Assembly (NCBI GenBank): GCA_900551435.1
Contig: URVW01000013.1
Location: 1 to 40,567 of the forward strand
Length of the DNA: 40,567 bases
Direction: 5' to 3'
Source: an uncultured Faecalibacterium sp.
Lineage (GTDB): Bacteria; Bacillota; Clostridia; Oscillospirales; Ruminococcaceae
In this document: piece after piece, positions 14,784 to 22,030 of the stretch
Position numbering within the stretch: the first letter of the stretch is position 1
Layout: the number at the start of each line of letters is the position of its first letter
Position numbers and translations under genes: made by a program
The notes under the pieces: model-generated
Told to the model about the DNA's origin: nothing
The model's database searches: none
Seen by the model: the letters and a program-made list of their open reading frames with translations, nothing else

Positions 14784-15461
14784 TTATTTCGATGCGGCCT
14801 GTTCGGCGGCATACCGGCAGACATCTTTCAGACAGCACCGCTCGCATTCAGGCTTGCGGGCGTTGCAGACCGCGCGGCCATGCATGACGAACCGATGGCA
14901 CAGGTCGCTGCCCTCTTCGGGCGGGATGATCTTCCACAAAGCCATTTCGACCTTCTGCGGCTCTTTGATGCCGTCCACAAGGCCGATCTTGTTGCACAGG
15001 CGGATACAGTGGGTGTCCGTGACGATGGCGGGTTTGCCGAACACATCCCCCATAATGAGATTGGCGCTTTTCCGGCCCACGCCGGGCAGAGCCAGAAGCT
15101 CCTTGAAGGTGGTCGGCACTTTGCAGTCGTACAGGTCGCGCAGGACCCGCATACAGGCGGAAATGTCCCGCGCCTTGCTGTGCCCCAGCCCGCAGGGCTT
15201 GACGATGGCTTCGATGTCATCCGGCTCTGCCGCCGCCAGCGCAGCCACGCTGGGATATTTCGCGAACAGGTCCTCGACCACGATATTCACCCGGGCATCG
15301 GTGCACTGTGCGGCCAGACGCACGCTGACCAGAAGCTGCCATGCATGGTCGTAATCCAAGGTACAGGCGGCGTCCGGATATTCCTGTTTCAGCCGGTCAA
15401 TGACCGTGAGCGCCAGCGCTTTTTTGGCAGAAAGGTCCTCTGCCGGTGCAGCTTTGCGCAT
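14784..15461 (-). CDS. nth: Endonuclease III, DNA glycosylase/AP lyase
   Basis: 225 residues from the ATG at 15461 (a 256-residue reading to 15554 has no ribosome site). Base-excision repair enzyme removing oxidised pyrimidines. The helix-hairpin-helix GPD motif LPGVGRKSANLIMGDVFGKPAIVTDTH carries the catalytic Lys and, 18 residues on, the catalytic Asp. The C terminus has the [4Fe-4S] ligand spacing C-X6-C-X2-C-X5-C (CNARKPECERCCLKDVC). Length is near the E. coli enzyme (211). Divergent from rarA, with its own promoter at 15494-15522. Confidence 0.95.
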   Translation of the reverse strand: MRKAAPAEDLSAKKALALTVIDRLKQEYPDAACTLDYDHAWQLLVSVRLAAQCTDARVNIVVEDLFAKYPSVAALAAAEPDDIEAIVKPCGLGHSKARDISACMRVLRDLYDCKVPTTFKELLALPGVGRKSANLIMGDVFGKPAIVTDTHCIRLCNKIGLVDGIKEPQKVEMALWKIIPPEEGSDLCHRFVMHGRAVCNARKPECERCCLKDVCRYAAEQAASK

Positions 15462-15493
15462 GAAATCGCCTCGTTTCCTAGAGAGATAGCATG

Positions 15494-15522
15494 ATAATAA
15501 CATGTTTCGACCCGTTTGTAAA
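15494..15522 (-). promoter_or_regulatory. Promoter of nth
   Basis: On the minus strand TTTACA (15517-15522), 17 bases, TATTAT (15494-15499), about 33 bp before the ATG. Back to back with the rarA promoter. Confidence 0.65.
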
Positions 15523-15563
15523 TAAAATTTAAGATATCTGAGAATCAGTTTCACAAAAGGCGC

Positions 15564-15592
15564 TTGTCCTTAGGCAGAAAATGCGCTATACT
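15564..15592 (+). promoter_or_regulatory. Promoter of rarA
   Basis: TTGTCC (15564-15569), 17 bases, TATACT (15587-15592), with a leader of about 40 bases before the ATG. Confidence 0.75.
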
Positions 15593-15638
15593 ATAAACAG
15601 GAAACTGTCGCAGATAGAGTTGAAGGAGGGAGGATCCG

Positions 15639-16913
15639 ATGAACGAACCGCTGGCGCAGCGTCTGCGCCCCAAAACACTGGCCGAAGTCTGTGGCCAGCA
15701 GCATCTGCTGGGTCCGGGGCGGGTGTTCCGCCGGACGATCGAGAGCGGCCGCATCCCGAACATGATCTTTTACGGCCCGTCCGGCACGGGCAAGACCACG
15801 GTGGCCCGCATCATTGCCGAGAACAGCGGCATGACGCTGCACAAGCTCAACGGCACGTCCTGCGGCACGGGCGACATCAAGGCGGTGCTCAAGGATATCG
15901 GCACATTGGCCGGGGCAGGGGGCATTTTGCTGTATCTGGACGAGATCCAATACCTGAACAAAAAACAGCAGCAGAGCCTTCTGGAATGCATCGAGGACGG
16001 CAGCGTGACCCTCATCGCATCCACGACCGAAAACCCGTACTTCTACATCTATAATGCGCTGCTGTCCCGCTGCACGGTGTTCGAGTTCAAATCGCTGTCG
16101 GCGGCGGACGTGGAGCGGGGACTGCACAACGCCTTGGCAAAGCTGTCGGAGTCCGAAGGTGTTCCGGTGACGATGGACGACGACGCCTGTGCCTATCTTG
16201 CCGAAAGCGCGGGCGGAGACCTGCGCAAGGCGCTGGGCTGTTTGGACTTTGCGGTGACGGCCACCCCGCAGGATGAGCACGGCAAGCACATCGACCTTTC
16301 CATGATCGAGCAGGTCACCCGCCGCACCGCCATGCGATACGACAAAGACGGCGATGACCATTACGACATCGTATCGGCGTATCAGAAGTCCATGCGCGGC
16401 TCGGACCCCGATGCGGCGCTCCACTATCTGGCCCGTCTGCTGGAAGCCGGGGACCTGCCCTCAGCCTGTCGGCGGCTGATGGTCTGCGCCTGTGAGGACG
16501 TGGGACTGGCCTATCCGCAGATCATCCCCATCGTCAAAGCGGCCATCGACGCGGCCAACATGGTGGGTCTGCCCGAAGCGCGGCTCCCGCTGGCGGATGC
16601 GGTCATTCTGGTGGCCACCAGCCCGAAATCCAACAGCGCCCACGACGCCATCAATGCCGCCATCGCGGATGTTCAGGCGGGGCGGACCGGCCCCATCCCG
16701 CGCCAGCTGCAGAACAAGCACTACGACGGCGAGGATGCACTGGTCAAGGGCCAGAACTACAAATACGCCCACGATTATCCCAATCACTGGGTCGAGCAGC
16801 AGTATCTGCCCGATGCCATCAAGAACGTAAAGTATTACACCTTTGGCGAAAACAAGAACGAACAGGCGTCCCGGGCCTACTGGGCACGCATCAAAGGTGA
16901 GGACAAGGTATAA
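15639..16913 (+). CDS. rarA: Replication-associated recombination protein A (AAA+ ATPase)
   Basis: 424 residues, like B. subtilis RarA (422). Clamp-loader-related AAA+ ATPase acting at stalled replication forks. Walker A GPSGTGKT (46-53), Walker B LLYLDEIQ (D101, E102), sensor 1 STTENP (about 127-132), and the C-terminal MgsA region (LEAGDLPSACRRLMVCACEDVGLAYPQ and the KSNSAHDAINAA motif) are all present. The ATG follows GGAGGGAGG. It is followed after 13 bp by the Fur-family gene and probably cotranscribed with it. Confidence 0.96.
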   Translation: MNEPLAQRLRPKTLAEVCGQQHLLGPGRVFRRTIESGRIPNMIFYGPSGTGKTTVARIIAENSGMTLHKLNGTSCGTGDIKAVLKDIGTLAGAGGILLYLDEIQYLNKKQQQSLLECIEDGSVTLIASTTENPYFYIYNALLSRCTVFEFKSLSAADVERGLHNALAKLSESEGVPVTMDDDACAYLAESAGGDLRKALGCLDFAVTATPQDEHGKHIDLSMIEQVTRRTAMRYDKDGDDHYDIVSAYQKSMRGSDPDAALHYLARLLEAGDLPSACRRLMVCACEDVGLAYPQIIPIVKAAIDAANMVGLPEARLPLADAVILVATSPKSNSAHDAINAAIADVQAGRTGPIPRQLQNKHYDGEDALVKGQNYKYAHDYPNHWVEQQYLPDAIKNVKYYTFGENKNEQASRAYWARIKGEDKV

Positions 16914-16926
16914 AAGGAGAAGAACC

Positions 16927-17307
16927 ATGCGTTATTCCAAACAGCGGGAACTGGTCCTGCAGAAAGTCGAAGAGCTGTGCGACCACCCCACCGCCGAAGA
17001 AATTTTTGAAAAAGCCGCGCCGGAATGCCCGGGCCTGAGCCTTGGCACGGTCTACCGCAATCTGAACAGCCTCGTGGAAGCAGGGCGGGTACGCCGCGTT
17101 TCCATCCCCGGCCGCGCAGACCGCTTTGACCACACCCTGTGCTGGCACAGCCATCTTTACTGCAATGCCTGTGGAAATGTCGTGGACGCCGATGTGGACG
17201 AAAAACAGGTGATGAAGCTGATCAAGCATCAGAAGGGCGTTGTCGAGGACTGCGCTGTGGTCCTGTTCGGTCTGTGCGAGGACTGCGCCCGCAAACAGGC
17301 GGGCTGA
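16927..17307 (+). CDS. Fur family regulator, PerR-like
   Basis: 126-residue metal-dependent repressor. The start at 16927 follows AAAAGGAGA. Structural zinc ligands are the pairs C79/C82 and C117/C120. The regulatory site can be matched to PerR: H20 (in DHPTAEEIF), D68, H74, H76 and D87, with Asp rather than Glu at the second position, which in B. subtilis separates PerR from Fur. This makes a peroxide sensor more likely than an iron-uptake regulator, but the N terminus is about 17 residues shorter than BsPerR and no target genes adjoin. It lies between rarA and miaB; no own promoter was seen. Confidence 0.85.
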   Translation: MRYSKQRELVLQKVEELCDHPTAEEIFEKAAPECPGLSLGTVYRNLNSLVEAGRVRRVSIPGRADRFDHTLCWHSHLYCNACGNVVDADVDEKQVMKLIKHQKGVVEDCAVVLFGLCEDCARKQAG

Positions 17308-17330
17308 ACGGAAAAATTCGCGCGGACTAC

Positions 17331-17359
17331 TTGCCCTCAGCGCGCAAAGAGGGTATACT
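17331..17359 (+). promoter_or_regulatory. Promoter of miaB
   Basis: TTGCCC (17331-17336), 17 bases, TATACT (17354-17359). The expected start near 17366 lies only a few bases before the TTG at 17371, which argues for the downstream ATG at 17443 as the true miaB start. Confidence 0.65.
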
Positions 17360-17442
17360 AAAAGGAGCTTTTGAAAAATATCGGGCGTTCAGAGCGAACG
17401 CCCGCCGCTCAGGAAGGGCTTCTGCGCCCGGAGCGGAGAAGG

Positions 17443-18834
17443 ATGGTTTCATTGGAATACATTGCATTTGAACATAACAACGTGGCGGCGGACTTGGTGC
17501 GCAGGGCCTACGACACCCCGCCGCTGGCTTTCGTGCACAGCTACGGCTGCCAGCAGAACGTCAACGACGGCGAACGCATCAAGGGCGTTCTGGTGGACAT
17601 CGGCTACGGTCTGTGCGACAAGCCCGAGGACGCCGACCTCATCCTCTTCAACACCTGCGCCGTCCGTGAGCACGCCGAACAGCGCGTGTTCGGCAATGTG
17701 GGCGCGCTGAAGGGCCTGAAGGAGAAAAAGCCTGGCCTGATGATCGGTCTGTGCGGCTGCATGGCCAATCAGAAGCATGTGGTCGAAAAGCTGCGTCAGA
17801 GCTATCCGTATGTGGACCTCGTGTTCGGCGTGGACGGCATCGACACTCTGCCCCAGCTCATCGCGCAGAAGCTGCAAAAGCACAAGCGCGTCCTGATGGA
17901 GCCGACCCAGCGCCCGGTCATCGTGGAGAACATCCCCATCCGGCGCGAGAGCGAGTTCCGCGCATGGCTGCCCATCATGTACGGCTGTGACAACTTCTGC
18001 ACTTACTGCATCGTGCCGTATGTCCGCGGCCGCGAGAAGAGCCGCAAGCCGGGAGACATCCTTGCCGAGTTCCGCGGCCTTGTGGAAGCCGGTTACAAGG
18101 AGATCACCCTGCTGGGCCAGAACGTCAACAGCTACGGCAAGGGGCTGGAAGAACAGGTCGATTTCTCCGACCTGCTCAACCTGCTCTGCTCGGTCCCGGG
18201 CGATTATCAGATCCGTTTCATGACCAGCCACCCGAAGGATGCCAGCCACAAGCTCATCGATACTATCGCAGCCCAGCCCCATCTGTGCAAGCATCTGCAT
18301 CTGCCGGTCCAGTGCGGCTCGGACCGTCTGCTGGCCCAGATGAACCGCCACTATACCGTCGAGCAGTACCTCGAGCTGATCGAGTACGCCCGCAAGACCG
18401 TTCCCGGCATCACCTTCTCGAGCGACATCATCATCGGCTTCCCCGGTGAGACGGAGGAGGATTTCCTCGGGACCCTCGACCTTGTGAAAAAGGTCGGTTA
18501 CATGCAGCTGTTCACCTTCATCTATTCCAAGCGCACCGGGACCAAGGCCGCCGAAATGCCGGACCCCACCCCCCGCAAGGAAAAGACGGACCGGATGAGC
18601 CGGCTGCTGAAAACACAGGATGAGATCGCGATGGCACTGGTCCGCGGGCAGGTCGGTCAGACCGTCCGTGTCCTCGTGGAGGGCTATGGCCGGAACGAAG
18701 GGACCCTGTCCGGCCGGTTGGATAACAACCTGACCGTCGAATTCAAAGCGGACGCCGCCCTGATGGGCAGCTATGCAATGGTGCATCTCACCGATGCCCG
18801 TGCCACCGTCCTGCTGGGCGAGCTGGCACAGTAA
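17443..18834 (+). CDS. miaB: tRNA-2-methylthio-N6-dimethylallyladenosine synthase
   Basis: 463-residue radical SAM methylthiotransferase modifying A37 of tRNAs reading UNN codons. The N-terminal UPF0004 domain carries the auxiliary-cluster cysteines C36 (SYGCQQN), C72 (NTCAVRE) and C106 (CGCMANQ); the radical SAM cluster is C182-X3-C186-X2-C189 (YGCDNFCTYC); a TRAM domain closes the protein (about 395-460). The ATG has GGAGAAGG before it; the longer TTG reading from 17371 would begin almost at the predicted transcript start. Order miaB-ricA-mutS-mutL-miaA follows B. subtilis ymcB-ymcA-mutS-mutL-miaA, with its product acting on tRNA first modified by MiaA downstream. Confidence 0.96.
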   Translation: MVSLEYIAFEHNNVAADLVRRAYDTPPLAFVHSYGCQQNVNDGERIKGVLVDIGYGLCDKPEDADLILFNTCAVREHAEQRVFGNVGALKGLKEKKPGLMIGLCGCMANQKHVVEKLRQSYPYVDLVFGVDGIDTLPQLIAQKLQKHKRVLMEPTQRPVIVENIPIRRESEFRAWLPIMYGCDNFCTYCIVPYVRGREKSRKPGDILAEFRGLVEAGYKEITLLGQNVNSYGKGLEEQVDFSDLLNLLCSVPGDYQIRFMTSHPKDASHKLIDTIAAQPHLCKHLHLPVQCGSDRLLAQMNRHYTVEQYLELIEYARKTVPGITFSSDIIIGFPGETEEDFLGTLDLVKKVGYMQLFTFIYSKRTGTKAAEMPDPTPRKEKTDRMSRLLKTQDEIAMALVRGQVGQTVRVLVEGYGRNEGTLSGRLDNNLTVEFKADAALMGSYAMVHLTDARATVLLGELAQ

Positions 18835-18865
18835 AAAATAGAAGAATTAAAAGGAGAACATTCTT

Positions 18866-19273
18866 ATGGATTGCATCGACCTCTTTAAGCGTGCCGCTAT
18901 GGCACTTCAGACCGACCCCCGCTATCTGGCCCTCGATCAGGCCCGCAAGCTCAACGACAACGACGAAGAGCTGCAGAACATGATCGGCGAGTTCAACCTC
19001 GCCCGCATGGACCTGAACAACGAGATCGGCAAGACCGAGCGCAGCGATGAGCGCATCTCGGAGCTGAACGAGAAGGTCAACGACCTGTACGGCAAGATCA
19101 TGGCCGACGAGGGCATGGTCGCCTACAACGAGGCCAAGAAGGACTGCGAGAACCTCGTGAACTATATCGACGCCATCATCAACACCGCGATGAACGGCGG
19201 CGACCCCATGACCGTGCAGGAGCCGAGCGCATCCTGCACCGGAAGCTGCTCCACCTGCGGCGGCTGCCACTAA
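18866..19273 (+). CDS. YmcA/YlbF family protein (RicA-like) with Cys-rich tail
   Basis: 135 residues, almost wholly helical and charged, of the YlbF/YmcA family (Com_YlbF). In B. subtilis YmcA (RicA) and YlbF (RicF) join YaaT (RicT) in an Fe-S-bearing complex that promotes RNase Y mRNA processing, competence, biofilm and sporulation. Position between miaB and mutS is that of ymcA. The last 12 residues hold four cysteines (C124, C128, C131, C134; SCTGSCSTCGGCH), a likely metal or Fe-S ligand set. Whether this is the RicA or RicF orthologue cannot be decided by eye. The ATG follows AAAAGGAGA 31 bp after miaB. Confidence 0.85.
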   Translation: MDCIDLFKRAAMALQTDPRYLALDQARKLNDNDEELQNMIGEFNLARMDLNNEIGKTERSDERISELNEKVNDLYGKIMADEGMVAYNEAKKDCENLVNYIDAIINTAMNGGDPMTVQEPSASCTGSCSTCGGCH

Positions 19274-19285
19274 GCATTGAATCGG

Positions 19286-19345
19286 AAAACGCGGCTGTGC
19301 TTGTTGCAAGGCCGCGTTTTCCTTGCAACAGCGGGTTACCCGCTG
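19286..19345 (+). promoter_or_regulatory. Three overlapping or adjoining hairpins before mutS
   Basis: Hairpin 1: AAAACGCGGC (19286-19295) with GCCGCGTTTT (19311-19320), terminator-like. Hairpin 2: GTTGCAAGG (19303-19311) with CCTTGCAAC (19321-19329), which uses the loop of hairpin 1 and encloses its 3' arm. Hairpin 3: CAGCGGG (19329-19335) with CCCGCTG (19339-19345). Hairpins 1 and 2 cannot form together, as in terminator/antiterminator pairs. A weak terminator of ricA with chance overlap is the simpler explanation. Confidence 0.55.
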
Positions 19346-19389
19346 CAAACCGGAAAAAACACAACGCAGCGTGAGAAAGGTGGACTACC

Positions 19390-22005
19390 ATGGCGGAACT
19401 GTCGCCCATGATGCAGCAATATCTTGAGGTTAAAAAACAACACAAAGACGAAATCTTGTTCTACCGCATCGGCGACTTTTACGAGATGTTCTTCGACGAT
19501 GCCCTGACGGCTTCGCGGGAGCTGGACCTGACGCTGACCGGCAAACAGTGCGGTCAGGAGGAGCGCGCCCCCATGTGCGGCGTGCCTTTCCACAGCTACG
19601 AAGGCTATGTGGCACGGCTGATCGCCAAAGGCTACAAGGTCGCCATCTGCGAGCAGGTGGAGGACCCCGCCAAGGCGAAGGGCCTCGTCAAGCGCGATAT
19701 CATCCGGGTGCTCACGCCGGGAACCATCATCGAGAGCAGTATGCTGCAGGATGATAAAAACAACTACATCGCGAGCATTTTCATCAAAGGGAATGCGGCG
19801 GGTCTCTGCTTTGCCGATGTCTCCACCGGCACGGCCCACATTACCGAGCTGAAGCAGGAAAAGATCGTCCCGGCGGTCATCACCGAACTGTGCCGCTACC
19901 ATCCCAGCGAGGTGCTGATGAACCCCGGCACGCTGGACTGCCGTGAGCTGACCACCTACCTGAAAAAGAACATGCAGTGCTCCGTCGAACTGGTGGAAGA
20001 AGAGCGCTATGCGCCGGGTCTGGTGGCCATCGCGCTGGAAAATCAGTTCGGGCGGGAATGGGCGTCCCGGACCGGCATCAGCGAAAAGGGCAATGTCCGT
20101 TTCGCGATGGCGGCCCTTCTGGAATACCTGCACGACACCCAGATCAAGGGCGTGGAGCGTCTGAAAACCGTCATCACCTACAACAAGGCGCAGTTCATGC
20201 GGCTTTCGCCGGTGACGCGGGCCAATCTGGAACTGACCGAGACGCTGCGCGGCCGCGAAAAGCGCGGAACGCTGCTCTGGGTGCTGGACAAGACCAGCAC
20301 GGCCATGGGCAAGCGGATGCTCCGCAGCTGGATCGAACAGCCGCTCGTCACCAGTGAGGCCATCAACCAGCGCTTGAACGCCGTGGAGAGCTTGGTCAAA
20401 CAGACCGTCCAGCGCGGCGACCTGACCGAGGAACTGCACTACATCTCCGACCTCGAGCGAATGATGACCCGTACGGTCTACGGCTCTGCGACCCCGAAAG
20501 AAATTTACGCCATGGCGCAGACTTGTGACCGTCTGCCCGGACTGCGCCAGCAGGCCGAGAGCTGCAGCTGCCCGGAACTTTCCGAGCTGGCGGCGCAGAT
20601 CGACCCGCTGACCGACATCAAAGAAAAAATTTATGCCGCGGTGGACCCTGAAGCGCCCTCGACCCTGAAGGACGGCGGCGTCATCGCGAAGGGTTACCAT
20701 GCCGAGGTGGACGAACTGCGCTCCATCCGCGACAACACCAAGGGCGTTCTGGCCCAGCTGGAAACCCGTCTGCGGCAGGAGACCGGCATCCCGAAGCTGA
20801 AAATTGGTTACAACCATGTGTTCGGCTACTTCATCGAGGTCAGCAACGCCTATAAAAACATGGTCCCGGAGACGTACATCCGGAAGCAGACCCTTACCAG
20901 CGGTGAGCGCTACATCACGCAGGAGCTGAAGGAATTGGAAAGCAAGATCCTCGGCGCACATGAGCGGCTCATCGCGCTGGAACACCGCCTGTTTGCGGAA
21001 CTGCTGGAAGGCATCAGCGCCCAGCTGGACCGCATCCAGCGCACCGCCAACGCCGTGGCCGAGCTGGATGTTCTGGCCGCGCTGGCACAGGTGGCCGCAG
21101 AGAACAACTACTGCCGTCCGGTCGTGGACGACAGCGACGAGCTGACCATCGTGGAGGGCCGCCACCCGGTGGTGGAACAGATGCTCAAGGGCAGTCTGTT
21201 CGTGCCCAACGACACCACGCTCAACTGCTCCACGGACCGCTGCCTCATCATCACCGGCCCGAACATGGCCGGTAAATCGACGTACATGCGCCAGAACGCT
21301 CTGATCGCGCTGATGGCGCAGATCGGCTCCTTCGTCCCGGCAAAAGAATGCCATGTGGGCGTCGTGGATGCCATCTTCACCCGCATCGGCGCTTCGGACG
21401 ACCTGTCGGCGGGCCAGTCCACCTTCATGGTGGAGATGACCGAGGTGGCCGAAATTCTGAAAAACGCCACTACTAAGAGCCTTGTCATTCTGGACGAGAT
21501 CGGGCGCGGAACTTCGACGTTCGACGGCATGAGCATCGCCCGCGCTGTGGTCGAGCATATCTCGGACCCGTCCAAGGGGCTGGGCTGCAAGACCCTGTTC
21601 GCGACCCACTACCACGAGCTGACCGATCTCGAAGGGGCAGTCGAGGGCGTGAAAAACTACAACATCGCGGTCAAAAAGCGCGGCGAGGATATCACGTTCC
21701 TGCGCCGGATCATCCGCGGCCCTGCGGATGACAGCTACGGCATCGAGGTGGCGAAGCTGGCCGGTCTGCCCGGAACGGTCACCCGCCGTGCACACGAGGT
21801 CCTGCGGGCGCTCGAAGCCAGCGCTCCCAAGAACAAGGTGGAGCAGATGGACTTCGACGCCCTGCAGGAATACACCTCTCCGGTGGTCCCCAGCGAGGTG
21901 CTGGAAAAGCTGGATGCCCTCGATGTGGAAACGCTGACCCCCATCGAAGCGCTGAATTTCCTGTATGAACTCAAAAAGACCCTGAAGGGGAGCCTGAACG
22001 GCTGA
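19390..22005 (+). CDS. mutS: DNA mismatch repair protein MutS
   Basis: 871 residues, standard for MutS1 (858 in B. subtilis). Mismatch-recognition motif F30-Y31-E32 in GDFYEMFF, connector and lever domains, then the ABC-type ATPase with Walker A GPNMAGKST (623-631), Walker B region LVILDEIGRGTSTFDG and the FATHYHEL switch His. The C terminus (ALNFLYELKKTLKG) is the short tetramerisation/clamp region. The ATG is preceded by GAAAGGTGG. It is followed after 25 bp by mutL, with which it forms the mismatch repair operon. Confidence 0.98.
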   Translation: MAELSPMMQQYLEVKKQHKDEILFYRIGDFYEMFFDDALTASRELDLTLTGKQCGQEERAPMCGVPFHSYEGYVARLIAKGYKVAICEQVEDPAKAKGLVKRDIIRVLTPGTIIESSMLQDDKNNYIASIFIKGNAAGLCFADVSTGTAHITELKQEKIVPAVITELCRYHPSEVLMNPGTLDCRELTTYLKKNMQCSVELVEEERYAPGLVAIALENQFGREWASRTGISEKGNVRFAMAALLEYLHDTQIKGVERLKTVITYNKAQFMRLSPVTRANLELTETLRGREKRGTLLWVLDKTSTAMGKRMLRSWIEQPLVTSEAINQRLNAVESLVKQTVQRGDLTEELHYISDLERMMTRTVYGSATPKEIYAMAQTCDRLPGLRQQAESCSCPELSELAAQIDPLTDIKEKIYAAVDPEAPSTLKDGGVIAKGYHAEVDELRSIRDNTKGVLAQLETRLRQETGIPKLKIGYNHVFGYFIEVSNAYKNMVPETYIRKQTLTSGERYITQELKELESKILGAHERLIALEHRLFAELLEGISAQLDRIQRTANAVAELDVLAALAQVAAENNYCRPVVDDSDELTIVEGRHPVVEQMLKGSLFVPNDTTLNCSTDRCLIITGPNMAGKSTYMRQNALIALMAQIGSFVPAKECHVGVVDAIFTRIGASDDLSAGQSTFMVEMTEVAEILKNATTKSLVILDEIGRGTSTFDGMSIARAVVEHISDPSKGLGCKTLFATHYHELTDLEGAVEGVKNYNIAVKKRGEDITFLRRIIRGPADDSYGIEVAKLAGLPGTVTRRAHEVLRALEASAPKNKVEQMDFDALQEYTSPVVPSEVLEKLDALDVETLTPIEALNFLYELKKTLKGSLNG

Positions 22006-22030
22006 AAACGAAACGGGGAGGGAACACCTT

